Of a DNA stretch of 64,000 bases, positions 33,176 to 41,895 are shown piece by piece; the first letter of the stretch is position 1, and each line of letters begins with the position of its first letter. The DNA comes from RGIG3009 sp045590855. Lineage in GTDB: Bacteria; Bacillota; Clostridia; Oscillospirales; Acutalibacteraceae. Below the pieces are notes generated by a model. It was given only the letters and a program-made list of their open reading frames with translations, was not told the origin of the DNA and did no database searches. The stretch is taken from contig JAZNRV010000029.1 of NCBI GenBank assembly GCA_045590855.1, positions 1 to 64,000 on the forward strand, written 5' to 3'. The translations under genes were made by a program, and so were the position numbers.

Positions 33176-34100
33176 ACTTTCTAAACAATTTTATTTTGCA
33201 TACGGCAAAGACATGCTCGAAAATGAGTTCCCCGAACTTGCCTCCCGCATAGCGGTGGGGCTGGCGGGGGAAGGCTCGGAGTGCTTGGGATTTGACGACG
33301 ATTTGTCCACTGACCACGATTTTGAACCCGCGTTTTGTTTGTGGCTTACCGAACAAGATGAACAGCAATACGGCGTGGAACTTGTCCGTGCTTATCTCAA
33401 GTTGCCCAAAGACTTTGGCGGATATTCCCGCCAAGCACTGGCACCGGTGGGCGGTAGCCGACACGGTGTAATGAGTATTATCTCCTTTTACAATCGTTTT
33501 TTGGGAGCACCGAACGCACCGGATACGCACGACCGCTGGTTGTATACACCATCGGCTTCGCTGCTTTGTGCGTGCAACGGCGAGGTGTTCCGTGACGATT
33601 TGGGTGAGTTTTCCGCAGTGCGGAAAGAATTGCTCAAAGGTTATCCCGAAGATATCCGCCGCAAAAAGTTAGCGGGGCATACCGTGCTGATGGCACAAGC
33701 GGGGCTGTACAACTATGCACGGTGCGTCGCACGGAGCGAAAACGGTGCCGCCCAGTTGGCGGTGTTTGAGTTTGTCAAACATGCCGTTTCTACGGTGTAT
33801 TTGTTAAATAACGCATACGAGCCGTTTTACAAATGGGCCTACCGCGGTATGCGCGAGTTACCGCTGTTGTCGTCCTTGGAATCATCGTTGGTGGCACTTA
33901 CCGAACTTGGCAATAATCAAACAGAAGCAAGAGCAAAGCAAGAAAGTATGGAAGAGATTGCCGCCTTGTTTGTGGCAGAATATAAGCGCCAAGAACTCAC
34001 AAGCAGTAACAGTACAGATTTAGAGCGCCAAGCGTATGCCATTGCAAACAGCATCACCGACCCGCAACTGCGCAACCGACATATCATGGACGGTGTATAA
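33162..34100 (+). CDS. DUF4037 protein, nucleotidyltransferase-like
   Basis: 312 residues. N-terminal nucleotidyltransferase-like region: AVGLAGEGSECLGFDDDLSTDHDFEPAFCLWL (residues ~28-60) fits the G-S...D-x-D pattern of the pol-beta fold, Asp triad SxDHDF. The C-terminal DUF4037 helical part contains EFVKHAVSTVYLLNNAYEPFYKWAYRGMRELP. Start overlaps the TPR gene by 14 bases; no separate ribosome site is needed if coupled. Substrate unknown; minimal nucleotidyltransferases of this kind modify RNA, proteins or antibiotics. Confidence 0.88.
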   Translation: MKGIELSKQFYFAYGKDMLENEFPELASRIAVGLAGEGSECLGFDDDLSTDHDFEPAFCLWLTEQDEQQYGVELVRAYLKLPKDFGGYSRQALAPVGGSRHGVMSIISFYNRFLGAPNAPDTHDRWLYTPSASLLCACNGEVFRDDLGEFSAVRKELLKGYPEDIRRKKLAGHTVLMAQAGLYNYARCVARSENGAAQLAVFEFVKHAVSTVYLLNNAYEPFYKWAYRGMRELPLLSSLESSLVALTELGNNQTEARAKQESMEEIAALFVAEYKRQELTSSNSTDLERQAYAIANSITDPQLRNRHIMDGV

Positions 34101-34140
34101 AAAGCGCGGGCTCGTTCGTTCGAACGAGCCCGCGCTTTTT
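34099..34140. terminator. Strong bidirectional terminator
   Basis: AAAAGCGCGGGCTCGTTCG / CGAACGAGCCCGCGCTTTTT, a near-perfect stem of 18 pairs, between DUF4037 and the convergent AraC gene. Confidence 0.92.
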
Positions 34141-34991
34141 TAATTTTCCAAATGGCGATAAGCGGTAGGGGGAACCCCCATCACTTTCACAAAATTGCGA
34201 TAAAAGGTGGAAAAATCATTATATCCGCACAGCCCGTAAACCGCAGTTATCTTGTATCCTTTTTCAATATACTCCACGGCTTTGCGTATGCGACATTGGT
34301 TTAAATATTGATGGAATGAACAACCGATTGCCTCGAAAAAACTTTTACAAAATTTGGTTTTCGACATAGCGGAAAGGCGCACAACACTGTCTAAGCTGAT
34401 GCTTTGATAGTAATAGTTATCAATATACTCAATGCAATGAAGAATAAATTGTTTACCGTCGTCAGCGGAAATCACGGTGGGAGTACTTTCAAAATAAATC
34501 CTTGCAAAAAGCGAAACGAGAACAATAACACAAGCCTTAATGATTTCGACCGAACCAATTTTTTTGTTTTCAAATTCTTTATAAATTTGCGCGACCAAAT
34601 TTTCTACGCGCAAAGCATCCTCTGATGGTAAAGAAACTTTCAAGCGAATATCACTTTGTGCTTTAAGCGTGTTCAAAAACCCCACCGCAAGGGAATCAGA
34701 TGTTATGGGAGTTACCGATTCCGGCATAAAAGAAAGCGAAAAAAAAGAACAACCATCGTTATCCGATATGCGGTGTGTGACACCCGGCGGTATAATAAAC
34801 ATATCGCCCGCAACCAATTTGGCAGAACCGTCAGCAACGTGATGGGTAAGCGAACCTTTCTCAATATAATAAATTTGAAAATACTCGTGCGAGTGCATTT
34901 TTTTGGCTTCGCTTGCATGGGTAACGCGTTGGATATGAATACCGTCAGACGCGTTCTTATAATATCCCAAAACAAAGTGTTTATAATCCAC
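34140..34991 (-). CDS. AraC-family regulator of the divergent AtuA/fumarase-type operon
   Basis: 283 residues. N-terminal cupin sensor (~20-105; HSHEYFQIYYIEKGSLTHHV, MFIIPPGVTH) and C-terminal double HTH (~185-283; SISLDSVVRLSAMSKTKFCKSFFEAIGCSFHQYLNQCRIRKAVEYI, CGYNDFSTFYRNFVKVMGVPPTAYR). Start GTG 34991 follows GAGGTGA; the adjacent TTG is possible. Divergent from the operon at 35349, with a control region holding direct repeats (next entry), so it most likely activates that operon in response to its organic-acid substrate. Confidence 0.9.
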   Translation of the reverse strand: MDYKHFVLGYYKNASDGIHIQRVTHASEAKKMHSHEYFQIYYIEKGSLTHHVADGSAKLVAGDMFIIPPGVTHRISDNDGCSFFSLSFMPESVTPITSDSLAVGFLNTLKAQSDIRLKVSLPSEDALRVENLVAQIYKEFENKKIGSVEIIKACVIVLVSLFARIYFESTPTVISADDGKQFILHCIEYIDNYYYQSISLDSVVRLSAMSKTKFCKSFFEAIGCSFHQYLNQCRIRKAVEYIEKGYKITAVYGLCGYNDFSTFYRNFVKVMGVPPTAYRHLEN

Positions 34992-35012
34992 CAATCTCAC
35001 CTCACTGATAAC

Positions 35013-35090
35013 AGTATAGCAAACATACGGAATAATTGCAATATAATATGAACAAAACGCAATATTAATGCCCAAACCGCGTGATATAGT
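35013..35090 (+). promoter_or_regulatory. Divergent AraC control region
   Basis: Minus-strand promoter of the regulator: TTGCAA (35036-35041), 17 bases, TATACT (35013-35018). Plus-strand extended -10 TGATATAGT (ending 35090) with a poor -35. Two direct GCAATAT half-sites at 35038-35044 and 35059-35065, 21 bases (two helix turns) apart: one overlaps the regulator's -35, the other the weak -35 of the operon, the pattern expected for class II activation and autoregulation. Confidence 0.6.
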
Positions 35091-35106
35091 AACAGTAAGA
35101 GGAGCG

Positions 35107-35343
35107 TGTTGCGTATGTAAAAGAAAACGTATCATTGACCAAAGCAAACTTGCCGATATGCGAGCAGAAATGGAGCACTATGCGCAATATGAGTTTGTGG
35201 GATGGGCAACCCACGAACAATATTTCCATGCGGACCATCTTGCCTACCAACCCGACATTGCCGAAAAACTGTACACCGCATGCGATGTTTTGCAATAAAA
35301 AGGGTTTGAGTATATTTTTTTGGAAGATATTTTGGAGGACTAA
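35107..35343 (+). pseudogene. C-terminal remnant of a deacetylase/TIM-barrel-type protein
   Basis: One frame reads RIIDQSKLADMRAEM, then EFVGWATHEQYFHADHLAYQPDIAEKLYTACDVLQ, a stop (TAA 35296-35298), and continues in the same frame as KGFEYIFLEDILED to 35343. The WATHEQYFHADH...YQPD pattern resembles the end of polysaccharide-deacetylase-like or related clostridial hydrolases. There is no proper start. I read it as a truncated relic in the leader of the operon; a short expressed ORF is less likely. Confidence 0.45.
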
Positions 35344-35348
35344 ACAGC

Positions 35349-36662
35349 ATGAAAATTGTAGCACTTAACGGATTATTAGGATATGGATACAGCGAGGAAG
35401 CGCTGAATATCGCCTTTTCCGAAAAGGTCGATTATTTGGGTGTCGATGCCGGTTCCACCGACCCGGGACCGTATTATTTGGGCAGCGGGAAATCGTTTAC
35501 GGACAGAAGCGCTGTCAAACGGGATTTGTCCCTAGCTTTGTGCAAAGCAAGAGAGCAAAACACGCCGTTTATCATTGGTACCGCTGGTGGCGCAGGTAGT
35601 AAAAAACACGTCGATTGGCTCAAAGACATTATCTATGAAATCGCACGCGAGAAAGAACTTTCTTTTAAGTTGGGGACCGTGTATACCGATGTTACCAAAG
35701 ACTATGTAAAAGAAAAACTGGCGGCGGGAAAAATCATCAATATGAGCAGCGAAATGCCGCTTGATGCAACCGCTGTCGACGAAACCACAACCGTGGTCAG
35801 CCAAGTCGGGATTGCACCCATCATCGAACTCCTCAAAGACGGCATGGATGTTATTGTTTGCGGCAGAGCGTGTGACACCGCCATTTATGCCGCCCCGTGC
35901 GTGTATCATGGGTACAATGCAGGACTCGCGTTCCACATGGCAAAAATTATGGAATGTGGCGCCATGTGCTCCGAGCCGGTTGCCGCCGCCGATGTCATGC
36001 AGGGGTATATGTACGACGATTATTTTGAACTTCGTCCGGCAAACCCTATTCGCAAATGCACTGTCAGCCGCGTTGCCGCGCATACTTTGTACGAGCAAAG
36101 CAACCCCTATCTCATATACGAGCCCGACGGTGTGTGCGATTTAACCAACTCTACCTTTACGCAGGTAGACGAACGCACCGTGCGTGTTGCGGGTTCGGTT
36201 TTTCACGATGCCGAGCAAAAAACCTTGAAACTGGAAGGCGTCAAATGTTCGGGTTATCGCACCATTTGCCCCGCTACCATTTACGATTCCAAAACCATAG
36301 AAAACATCGAAACGATAATCAACATCGTCACCGATTTTGTGCATGAAACCACCAAAAACACACTCCCCGAAAACAGTTATACCATTCAATTTAAAATGAG
36401 CGGCGGCAAAGAATCTTCGTTGGGAGTCATCATGGACATTGTCGGCAAAACGCAGGAAATTGCCGATACCGTCTGCGCATTGGTCAGAAGTCGCATGCTC
36501 CACTGCGATTACGAAGGCAGAAAATCATCGGCAGGCAACCTTGCGTTCCCGTTTTCTCCGTCGGACATCCACGTTGGCGCGGTGTACGAATTTTCGGTGT
36601 TTCATTTAGCGGCCGTAGATTCACTCATGGAAACATCGAGCATTGTTAAAGAGGTGGTATAA
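35349..36662 (+). CDS. AtuA/DUF1446-family protein
   Basis: 437 residues of the acyclic-terpene-utilisation AtuA-like (DUF1446) family: LGYGYSEEALNIAFSEKVDYLGVDAGSTDPGPYYLG at the N-terminus, FIIGTAGGAGSKKHVDW, and GRACDTAIYAAP (~175). Biochemical role is not established; family members sit in operons for branched or hydroxylated acid catabolism. ATG 35349 has GGAGG eight bases upstream. First gene of AtuA-DUF4387-dehydratase alpha-beta. Its C-terminus lies one base before the DUF4387 start. Confidence 0.88.
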   Translation: MKIVALNGLLGYGYSEEALNIAFSEKVDYLGVDAGSTDPGPYYLGSGKSFTDRSAVKRDLSLALCKAREQNTPFIIGTAGGAGSKKHVDWLKDIIYEIAREKELSFKLGTVYTDVTKDYVKEKLAAGKIINMSSEMPLDATAVDETTTVVSQVGIAPIIELLKDGMDVIVCGRACDTAIYAAPCVYHGYNAGLAFHMAKIMECGAMCSEPVAAADVMQGYMYDDYFELRPANPIRKCTVSRVAAHTLYEQSNPYLIYEPDGVCDLTNSTFTQVDERTVRVAGSVFHDAEQKTLKLEGVKCSGYRTICPATIYDSKTIENIETIINIVTDFVHETTKNTLPENSYTIQFKMSGGKESSLGVIMDIVGKTQEIADTVCALVRSRMLHCDYEGRKSSAGNLAFPFSPSDIHVGAVYEFSVFHLAAVDSLMETSSIVKEVV

Positions 36663-36663
36663 C

Positions 36664-36963
36664 ATGAAAAAATTGATAGATTACACTAAAATTTTGCGCA
36701 GCAAAAACGCAGGTCCTTTGTTTATTACTTTTGACTTAATTTTTTATACAGCCGAAGATATGCAATACGTTTCAAAACGTTTAACCAAAGAACATATTGC
36801 CAAAGCATACGATGTACCTGCCGAAAAAATAGATATTATCGAATATGCTGTGGTCGATTCTATCAAAATCACATTTCCGCGCAAAAATATCAGCGGTGCC
36901 TTGGCAGATACCGATATTTACGGTTGCCAACAACACGTACCTCTTGCAAACATTGAAATTTGA
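36664..36963 (+). CDS. DUF4387 protein
   Basis: 99 residues. Recognised by LRSKNAGPLFITFDLIFYTAEDMQYV and KITFPRKNISGALADTDIYGCQQHVPLANIEI, the whole-length pattern of DUF4387, which regularly follows AtuA/DUF1446 genes and may be its small partner. ATG 36664 is one base beyond the AtuA stop (GAGGTGGTATAACATG, ribosome site inside the upstream gene). Function unknown; a subunit of an AtuA complex is the natural reading. Confidence 0.88.
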   Translation: MKKLIDYTKILRSKNAGPLFITFDLIFYTAEDMQYVSKRLTKEHIAKAYDVPAEKIDIIEYAVVDSIKITFPRKNISGALADTDIYGCQQHVPLANIEI

Positions 36964-36983
36964 GATGAGAGAGGGAAAGTATA

Positions 36984-37901
36984 ATGATAAAAACTGAAAT
37001 TTACGAACAAGCCTTGTTTGAAACCATCAAACGAGGTGCTACCGTTATCTCGGACGATGTCAAAGAAGCGTTTGAAAACGCTATCAAGCGCGAAAGCAAT
37101 CCCGATGCGCAAAAGGGGCTGCAAGCAACGCTTGATAGTATGCAAATGTCCCAAAAACGCGAAAACCCGTTATGCGTGGATACAGGATGGCCCATTTTCT
37201 ATTTCAAGGTCGGCAACAATTGCCAAATTGAAGGCGGTTTTGTCGAACTGGAAAACGCGGCACGCCGCGCGGTGGCGAAAGCAACCAAGATGGGGTACCT
37301 GCGCGCTACCATGAAGCATCCGCTGACAGGCTACGACCCGGGCAACAACATTGGCATGAACATTCCCGATTTTACCTATCAATTTGTCGACGGCGACTTT
37401 ATCGAGATGACCTACGCGGCAAAAGGCGGCGGAAGCGAATGCTTTGGCGGCACGCGCCACCGCATCGTGGCTTTTGCCGACGGCATTGCCGGTATCGAAA
37501 AATTTGTGATTGACAGTTTTGTGCAATCGGCAAGAGCGGGCGCGGTATGTCCGCCTTCGGTGTTGGGCATCGGTATCGGCGGCACGGCAAACGTGGCGGC
37601 AAACCTCGCCAAAGAAGCGGCTTGTTTGCGCACTGTCGGTTCCAAGCATGCCGACCCCATGTTTGCTAAAATCGAAGAAGATTTATACAAAGCGCTCAAC
37701 AACTTAAACGTCGGCATTCTGGGCGCGGGCGGCGAAACCTCGGTACTCGCCGTCAACGTGGAATATGCCTACACCCACATTGCCGGTATTGCCGTGGCAA
37801 CCAGCACCAACTGCATGGTTGCGCGCAGAGCATCTTCACGCATCAACGCCGACGGCACGGTTGCGGCAATGAAGAGTCCCAACTGGTTTGGCGACCGATA
37901 A
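36984..37901 (+). CDS. Class I fumarase / L-tartrate dehydratase-type alpha subunit
   Basis: 4Fe-4S hydro-lyase, N-terminal (alpha) half of two-subunit class I fumarase-type enzymes; 305 residues. Cluster cysteines fit NPLCVDTGWPIFY (~60), CPPSVLGIGIGG (~193) and the ETSVLAVNVEYAYTHIAGIAV region typical of TtdA/FumA. Active-site-like GGGSECFGGTRHRI. AGAGGGAAAG precedes ATG 36984. Paired with the beta subunit 13 bases on. Substrate could be fumarate, tartrate, mesaconate or 2-methylmalate; the AtuA/DUF4387 context favours a methylated or hydroxylated C4-C5 diacid. Confidence 0.9.
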   Translation: MIKTEIYEQALFETIKRGATVISDDVKEAFENAIKRESNPDAQKGLQATLDSMQMSQKRENPLCVDTGWPIFYFKVGNNCQIEGGFVELENAARRAVAKATKMGYLRATMKHPLTGYDPGNNIGMNIPDFTYQFVDGDFIEMTYAAKGGGSECFGGTRHRIVAFADGIAGIEKFVIDSFVQSARAGAVCPPSVLGIGIGGTANVAANLAKEAACLRTVGSKHADPMFAKIEEDLYKALNNLNVGILGAGGETSVLAVNVEYAYTHIAGIAVATSTNCMVARRASSRINADGTVAAMKSPNWFGDR

Positions 37902-37914
37902 AGGAGGGGTTTTG

Positions 37915-38538
37915 ATGGCTACGTATTATCTGACAGCACCTCTTACCGAAGAGGATGTTACTCAACTCAAAATCGGGGATATGGTGTATATCAGCGGCAA
38001 CGCGTTTACTTGCCGTTCACGGTTGCAAAAATACATTTTTGACGAAGGCAACAAACTCCCCTTCGATACCAAAGATAGAAACATTCTTATTCACAACGGA
38101 CCGATTGTTATCAAAGAAGACGGCAAATGGAAATTGGTTTCTTTTATGCCCACTTCCAGCATACGGTTCGAAAAATGGGGTGCCAAAAGTGTGGATGAAT
38201 GGAACTTAAAAATGATAGTCGGCAAAACCACCATGGGGCAAAGCACCGCCGAGATGATGAAAAACAAAAAATGCGTGCACGTTTCGCCGCGTTCGGTCAG
38301 CCCTAACTTGTGGATTGATTCCATCAAAGTCGAAGACGTGTTTTTGTTTGATGAACTCGGTAGCATTGAAGCGGCTTGGTTTTTCAAACTCGAAAACCTT
38401 GGTCCCTTTATTGTGGATATCGATTGCGAGGGCAACAACTACTTTGATGCACTCGACGATGAAATAGCGCGCCGCAAAAACGAAGAACTGGCAAAACTGG
38501 GAATCCCCGGCGATTTTGAATACACAAAATTATATTAA
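37915..38538 (+). CDS. Class I fumarase / L-tartrate dehydratase-type beta subunit
   Basis: 207-residue C-terminal half of the dehydratase: YYLTAPLTEEDVTQLKIGDMVYISGNAFTCRSRLQKYIFDEG is the canonical start, and GPIVIKEDGKWKLVSFMPTSSIRFEKW, VGKTTMGQSTAEMMKN follow. ATG 37915 has AAAGGAGGGG seven bases upstream; the in-frame start 27 bases earlier overlaps the alpha subunit. Last gene of the operon, closed by a strong terminator. Confidence 0.9.
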   Translation: MATYYLTAPLTEEDVTQLKIGDMVYISGNAFTCRSRLQKYIFDEGNKLPFDTKDRNILIHNGPIVIKEDGKWKLVSFMPTSSIRFEKWGAKSVDEWNLKMIVGKTTMGQSTAEMMKNKKCVHVSPRSVSPNLWIDSIKVEDVFLFDELGSIEAAWFFKLENLGPFIVDIDCEGNNYFDALDDEIARRKNEELAKLGIPGDFEYTKLY

Positions 38539-38543
38539 AAATA

Positions 38544-38588
38544 AAAAGAGAGGGCACATTCAAGCAAATGTGCCCTCTCTTTTTTTGT
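38544..38588. terminator. Bidirectional terminator
   Basis: AAAAAGAGAGGGCACATT / AATGTGCCCTCTCTTTTT stem with a six-base loop; ends the dehydratase operon and trxB. Confidence 0.92.
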
Positions 38589-38591
38589 TGT

Positions 38592-39494
38592 TTAGTTGTC
38601 CAAATACCGACAAGCGGCAAGTGCGGCAACCGCACCGTCAGCCGCAGCAGTGGCGACTTGACGAATGTTCTTTTGACGGCAATCACCCGCAACAAAAATA
38701 CCTTTGTTTTCGGTGGTGCAGTTTTCATCGTAAGCGGCGTAACCGCGTTCATCCAACGTAAGAACATTCGCAAATGCTTCGTTTTGCGGGATAAGCCCAA
38801 TCGCGACAAACAAGCCGTCCAGCACCAAATCGGTGGTGGAATTGTCGGCGGTTTTGCATAAGGTCACACCGGCAAAAGCATCGTCACCAAGCAATGCCGA
38901 AACGGTGGTGCCCAAAATCACCTCAATGTTGTCTTTGGCACCTACTTGTTCGCACAACTTTCCTTCGCCGGTCAAAAAATCGAGGTTTTGGATAACGTAT
39001 ACTTTTTTGCAAAGTTCGGCAAGTTGCAACGCTTCTTGCAATGCGGAATTACCGCCGCCGACCACGCCGACGGTTTGGTCTTTAAAGAATGCACCGTCGC
39101 ATACGGCGCAAAATGAAATGCCGTTGCCAACAAACTCTTCTTCTTTGGGCAAACCAAGCAAACGGTGTTTGGCGCCCGTGGCAATAATGACCGTTTTGGC
39201 TTCAAAACTGCCGCTGTCGGTCACCACGGTTTTTACTTCGCCGTCCGTTATCGAAAGCACTTCGCCAAACTCAAATTCGGCACCTTGTTCGACAACTTGT
39301 TCCACCAATTTTTCGGCAAACTCGTTACCGGTCACGCTCAAAAAACCGAGCAGATTTTCTACTTTGGGGGAATAGGTGATTTGTCCGCCAAACGTGGCTT
39401 TTTCAATCACCAACGCCGTTTTGTTGGCGCGGCGAGCATAGAGGGAGGCGGGCAGCCCCGCAGGGCCGCCGCCGACAATGATTATATCGTACAT
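38592..39494 (-). CDS. trxB: Thioredoxin reductase
   Basis: FAD/NADPH disulfide reductase, 300 residues. FAD-binding GGGPAGLPASLYARR (8-22), redox pair CAVC in ISFCAVCDGAFF (~135; the usual CATC with Val), NAD(P)-binding GGGNSALQEALQLAELC (~153), and FVAGDCRQKNIRQVATAAADG at the end. ATG 39494 follows a GGTGACACC region with weak ribosome site; it is 11 bases after nrdD, so likely coupled. Presumably reduces the thioredoxin-like domain fused to the neighbouring NrdD as well as free thioredoxins. Confidence 0.95.
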   Translation of the reverse strand: MYDIIIVGGGPAGLPASLYARRANKTALVIEKATFGGQITYSPKVENLLGFLSVTGNEFAEKLVEQVVEQGAEFEFGEVLSITDGEVKTVVTDSGSFEAKTVIIATGAKHRLLGLPKEEEFVGNGISFCAVCDGAFFKDQTVGVVGGGNSALQEALQLAELCKKVYVIQNLDFLTGEGKLCEQVGAKDNIEVILGTTVSALLGDDAFAGVTLCKTADNSTTDLVLDGLFVAIGLIPQNEAFANVLTLDERGYAAYDENCTTENKGIFVAGDCRQKNIRQVATAAADGAVAALAACRYLDN

Positions 39495-39505
39495 GGTGTC
39501 ACCTT

Positions 39506-41875
39506 TTACAGACCGAGTCCTTGCTTGATAGCACCGACACCGGCAAATTTTTGAACCTCACCGTTTTTCACAACCACCAAGGTGGGCGCTTGTTTAATGC
39601 CCAGTGCGTTGGTGAGTTCCAAATGGTCGGTTGCCAACAACTTTTCGTAAGCATAACCGGCTTTGTCCATCATGGTGCAAGCAATTTTACAGTTCGGGCA
39701 AGTGGCGGAAGTGAACAGGTAACTGCCATCGGCCAATTCTAACGAGTTTGCAGCAGGAACGGCAGGTACCGTTTCCTCTTTGGGGCCCTCATGAGTCAGA
39801 ACGCTGGTTTCAATGTTGTATTCGCGGCGTTCTTTGTACTCTTGCGTTTTACCCGCGTTCCAGTTTTGCACCGGACGGTAGTAACCGGTAATACGGCTGT
39901 ACACTTCGGCAGATTCACCGCATTCGGGGCAAACGTATTGTTCGCCGGTTAAATAGCCGTGGTTTTTGCACACCGAATAGGTGGGGGAAATGGTATAATA
40001 CGGCAATTTGTAATTTTCCGCAATCTTGCGTACCAAGGTGGCTGCTGCTTCCCAAGTGGGCATTTTTTCGCCGAGGAAGGCATGGAACACGGTGCCGGAA
40101 GTATAGCGTGTTTGCAATTCGTCTTGGATATCCAATGCCGAGAAAATATCATCCGTATAACCGACCGGCAAGTGGCTGCTGTTGGTATAATACGGTGCGC
40201 CGCCTGCTTCGGAAGCGGTAACAATTTCGGGGAATTGGTCCACGTCGTGTTTTGCCAAACGATACGAGGTCGATTCGGCGGGAGTGGCTTCCAAGTTGTA
40301 CAAATCGCCGTATTCTTCTTGGTAATCCGACAAACGTTCACGCATGTGGTCAAGCACTTGCTTGGTGAACTCTTGACATTTTTCGGTGGTCATGTCGGTT
40401 TTTATCCATTTGGCGTTCAAACCGGCTTCGTTCATGCCGACCATACCAATGGTGGAGAAGTGGTTGCCAAACGAACCGAGGTAACGTTTGGTGTAGGGGT
40501 ACAAACCTTCTTCCAACAACTTGGTAATAACCGTACGTTTGATTTTCAGCGAACGGGCGGCAATGTCCATCATGCGGTCTAAGCGTTTGTAGAAATCGGC
40601 TTCGTCCTCTGCCATGTAAGCAATACGCGGCATGTTAATGGTAACAACGCCCACAGAACCGGTGCTTTCGCCGGAACCAAAGTAACCGCCGGATTTTTTG
40701 CGCAGTTCACGCAAATCCAAACGCAAACGGCAGCACATGGAGCGTACGTCGCTGGGTTCCATATCGCTATTGATATAGTTGGAAAAATACGGTGTGCCGT
40801 ATTTGGCGGTCATTTCAAACAACAATTTGTTGTTTTCGGTGGGCGACCAGTCAAAGTCACGGGTGATGGAATATGTCGGGATGGGATATTGGAAACCACG
40901 GCCGTTGGCATCGCCTTCAATCATGATTTCGATGAACGCTTTGTTCACCATCTTCATTTCTTCTTGGCAGTCACCGTAGGTGAAATCCATTTCTTTGCCA
41001 CCGACAATAGCGGGCAAATCTTTTAAGTCAGCCGGAACTGTCCAGTCCAAAGTGATGTTAGAGAACGGTGCTTGCGTACCCCAACGCGAGGGCGTATTCA
41101 CACCGTAAATAAAGGATTGTACGCATTGTTTAACCTCTTTGTAAGAAAGGTTATCCACTTTCACAAACGGAGCCAAGTAGGTGTCAAACGAGGAGAATGC
41201 TTGCGCACCCGCCCATTCGTTTTGCATGATACCTAAAAAGTTGACCATTTGGTTACACAAGGTCGAAAGGTGACCGGCGGGAGAAGAAGTGATTTTGCCG
41301 GGGACACCGCCAAGACCCTCTTTGATGAGTTGTTTCAAACTCCAACCTGCGCAATAACCGGTCAGCATGGAGAGGTCATGAATATGGATATCGCAGTTGC
41401 GGTGAGCATTGCTGATTTCTTCGTCATATACTTCCGACAACCAGTAGTTGGCAGTGATAGCTCCCGAGTTGGAAAGAATCAAACCACCGACGGAATAGGT
41501 GACGGTCGAATTTTCCTTTACGCGCCAGTCCAAAACATTAATGTAGTTGTTGACGGTTTCCTTGTAATCCAAATAGGAGTTTTTCAGATTACGGAGTTTT
41601 TCGCGTTGTTTACGGTACAGAATGTAGGCTTTTGCCACACCTTCGTAGCCACCTTGGCTGAGCACCGTTTCCACGCTGTCTTGAATATCTTCCACCGCAA
41701 CAAAACCGTCTTTGATTTTCGGAAGAAAACCCGCCGACACTTTCAGCGCCAGAAAATCAATGACATTGTCGGTGTATTCGGTTTCGGTTGCCTCAAAGGC
41801 TTTTTTCATCGCGTTGGCAATTTTGTTGATGTCAAAATCAACTTTTTTTCCGTCTCTTTTGATAATCTGATACAT
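39506..41875 (-). CDS. nrdD: Anaerobic ribonucleoside-triphosphate reductase with C-terminal thioredoxin-like domain
   Basis: Glycyl-radical enzyme making deoxynucleotides without oxygen, 789 residues. ATP-cone at the N-terminus (MYQIIKRDGKKVDFDINKI); catalytic barrel in the middle; a zinc site CKNHGYLTGEQYVCPECG (~640); radical Gly664 in RITGYYR. Residues ~700-789 form an extra thioredoxin/glutaredoxin-like domain with CPNC at 726-729 and the cis-Pro in QAPTLVVVKNGE. The fusion would supply electrons in place of formate or a free redoxin, matching trxB just downstream. ATG 41875 has GGAGAGG. Confidence 0.95.
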   Translation of the reverse strand: MYQIIKRDGKKVDFDINKIANAMKKAFEATETEYTDNVIDFLALKVSAGFLPKIKDGFVAVEDIQDSVETVLSQGGYEGVAKAYILYRKQREKLRNLKNSYLDYKETVNNYINVLDWRVKENSTVTYSVGGLILSNSGAITANYWLSEVYDEEISNAHRNCDIHIHDLSMLTGYCAGWSLKQLIKEGLGGVPGKITSSPAGHLSTLCNQMVNFLGIMQNEWAGAQAFSSFDTYLAPFVKVDNLSYKEVKQCVQSFIYGVNTPSRWGTQAPFSNITLDWTVPADLKDLPAIVGGKEMDFTYGDCQEEMKMVNKAFIEIMIEGDANGRGFQYPIPTYSITRDFDWSPTENNKLLFEMTAKYGTPYFSNYINSDMEPSDVRSMCCRLRLDLRELRKKSGGYFGSGESTGSVGVVTINMPRIAYMAEDEADFYKRLDRMMDIAARSLKIKRTVITKLLEEGLYPYTKRYLGSFGNHFSTIGMVGMNEAGLNAKWIKTDMTTEKCQEFTKQVLDHMRERLSDYQEEYGDLYNLEATPAESTSYRLAKHDVDQFPEIVTASEAGGAPYYTNSSHLPVGYTDDIFSALDIQDELQTRYTSGTVFHAFLGEKMPTWEAAATLVRKIAENYKLPYYTISPTYSVCKNHGYLTGEQYVCPECGESAEVYSRITGYYRPVQNWNAGKTQEYKERREYNIETSVLTHEGPKEETVPAVPAANSLELADGSYLFTSATCPNCKIACTMMDKAGYAYEKLLATDHLELTNALGIKQAPTLVVVKNGEVQKFAGVGAIKQGLGL

Positions 41876-41895
41876 TTTTACCTCTCCTTTTGGCG

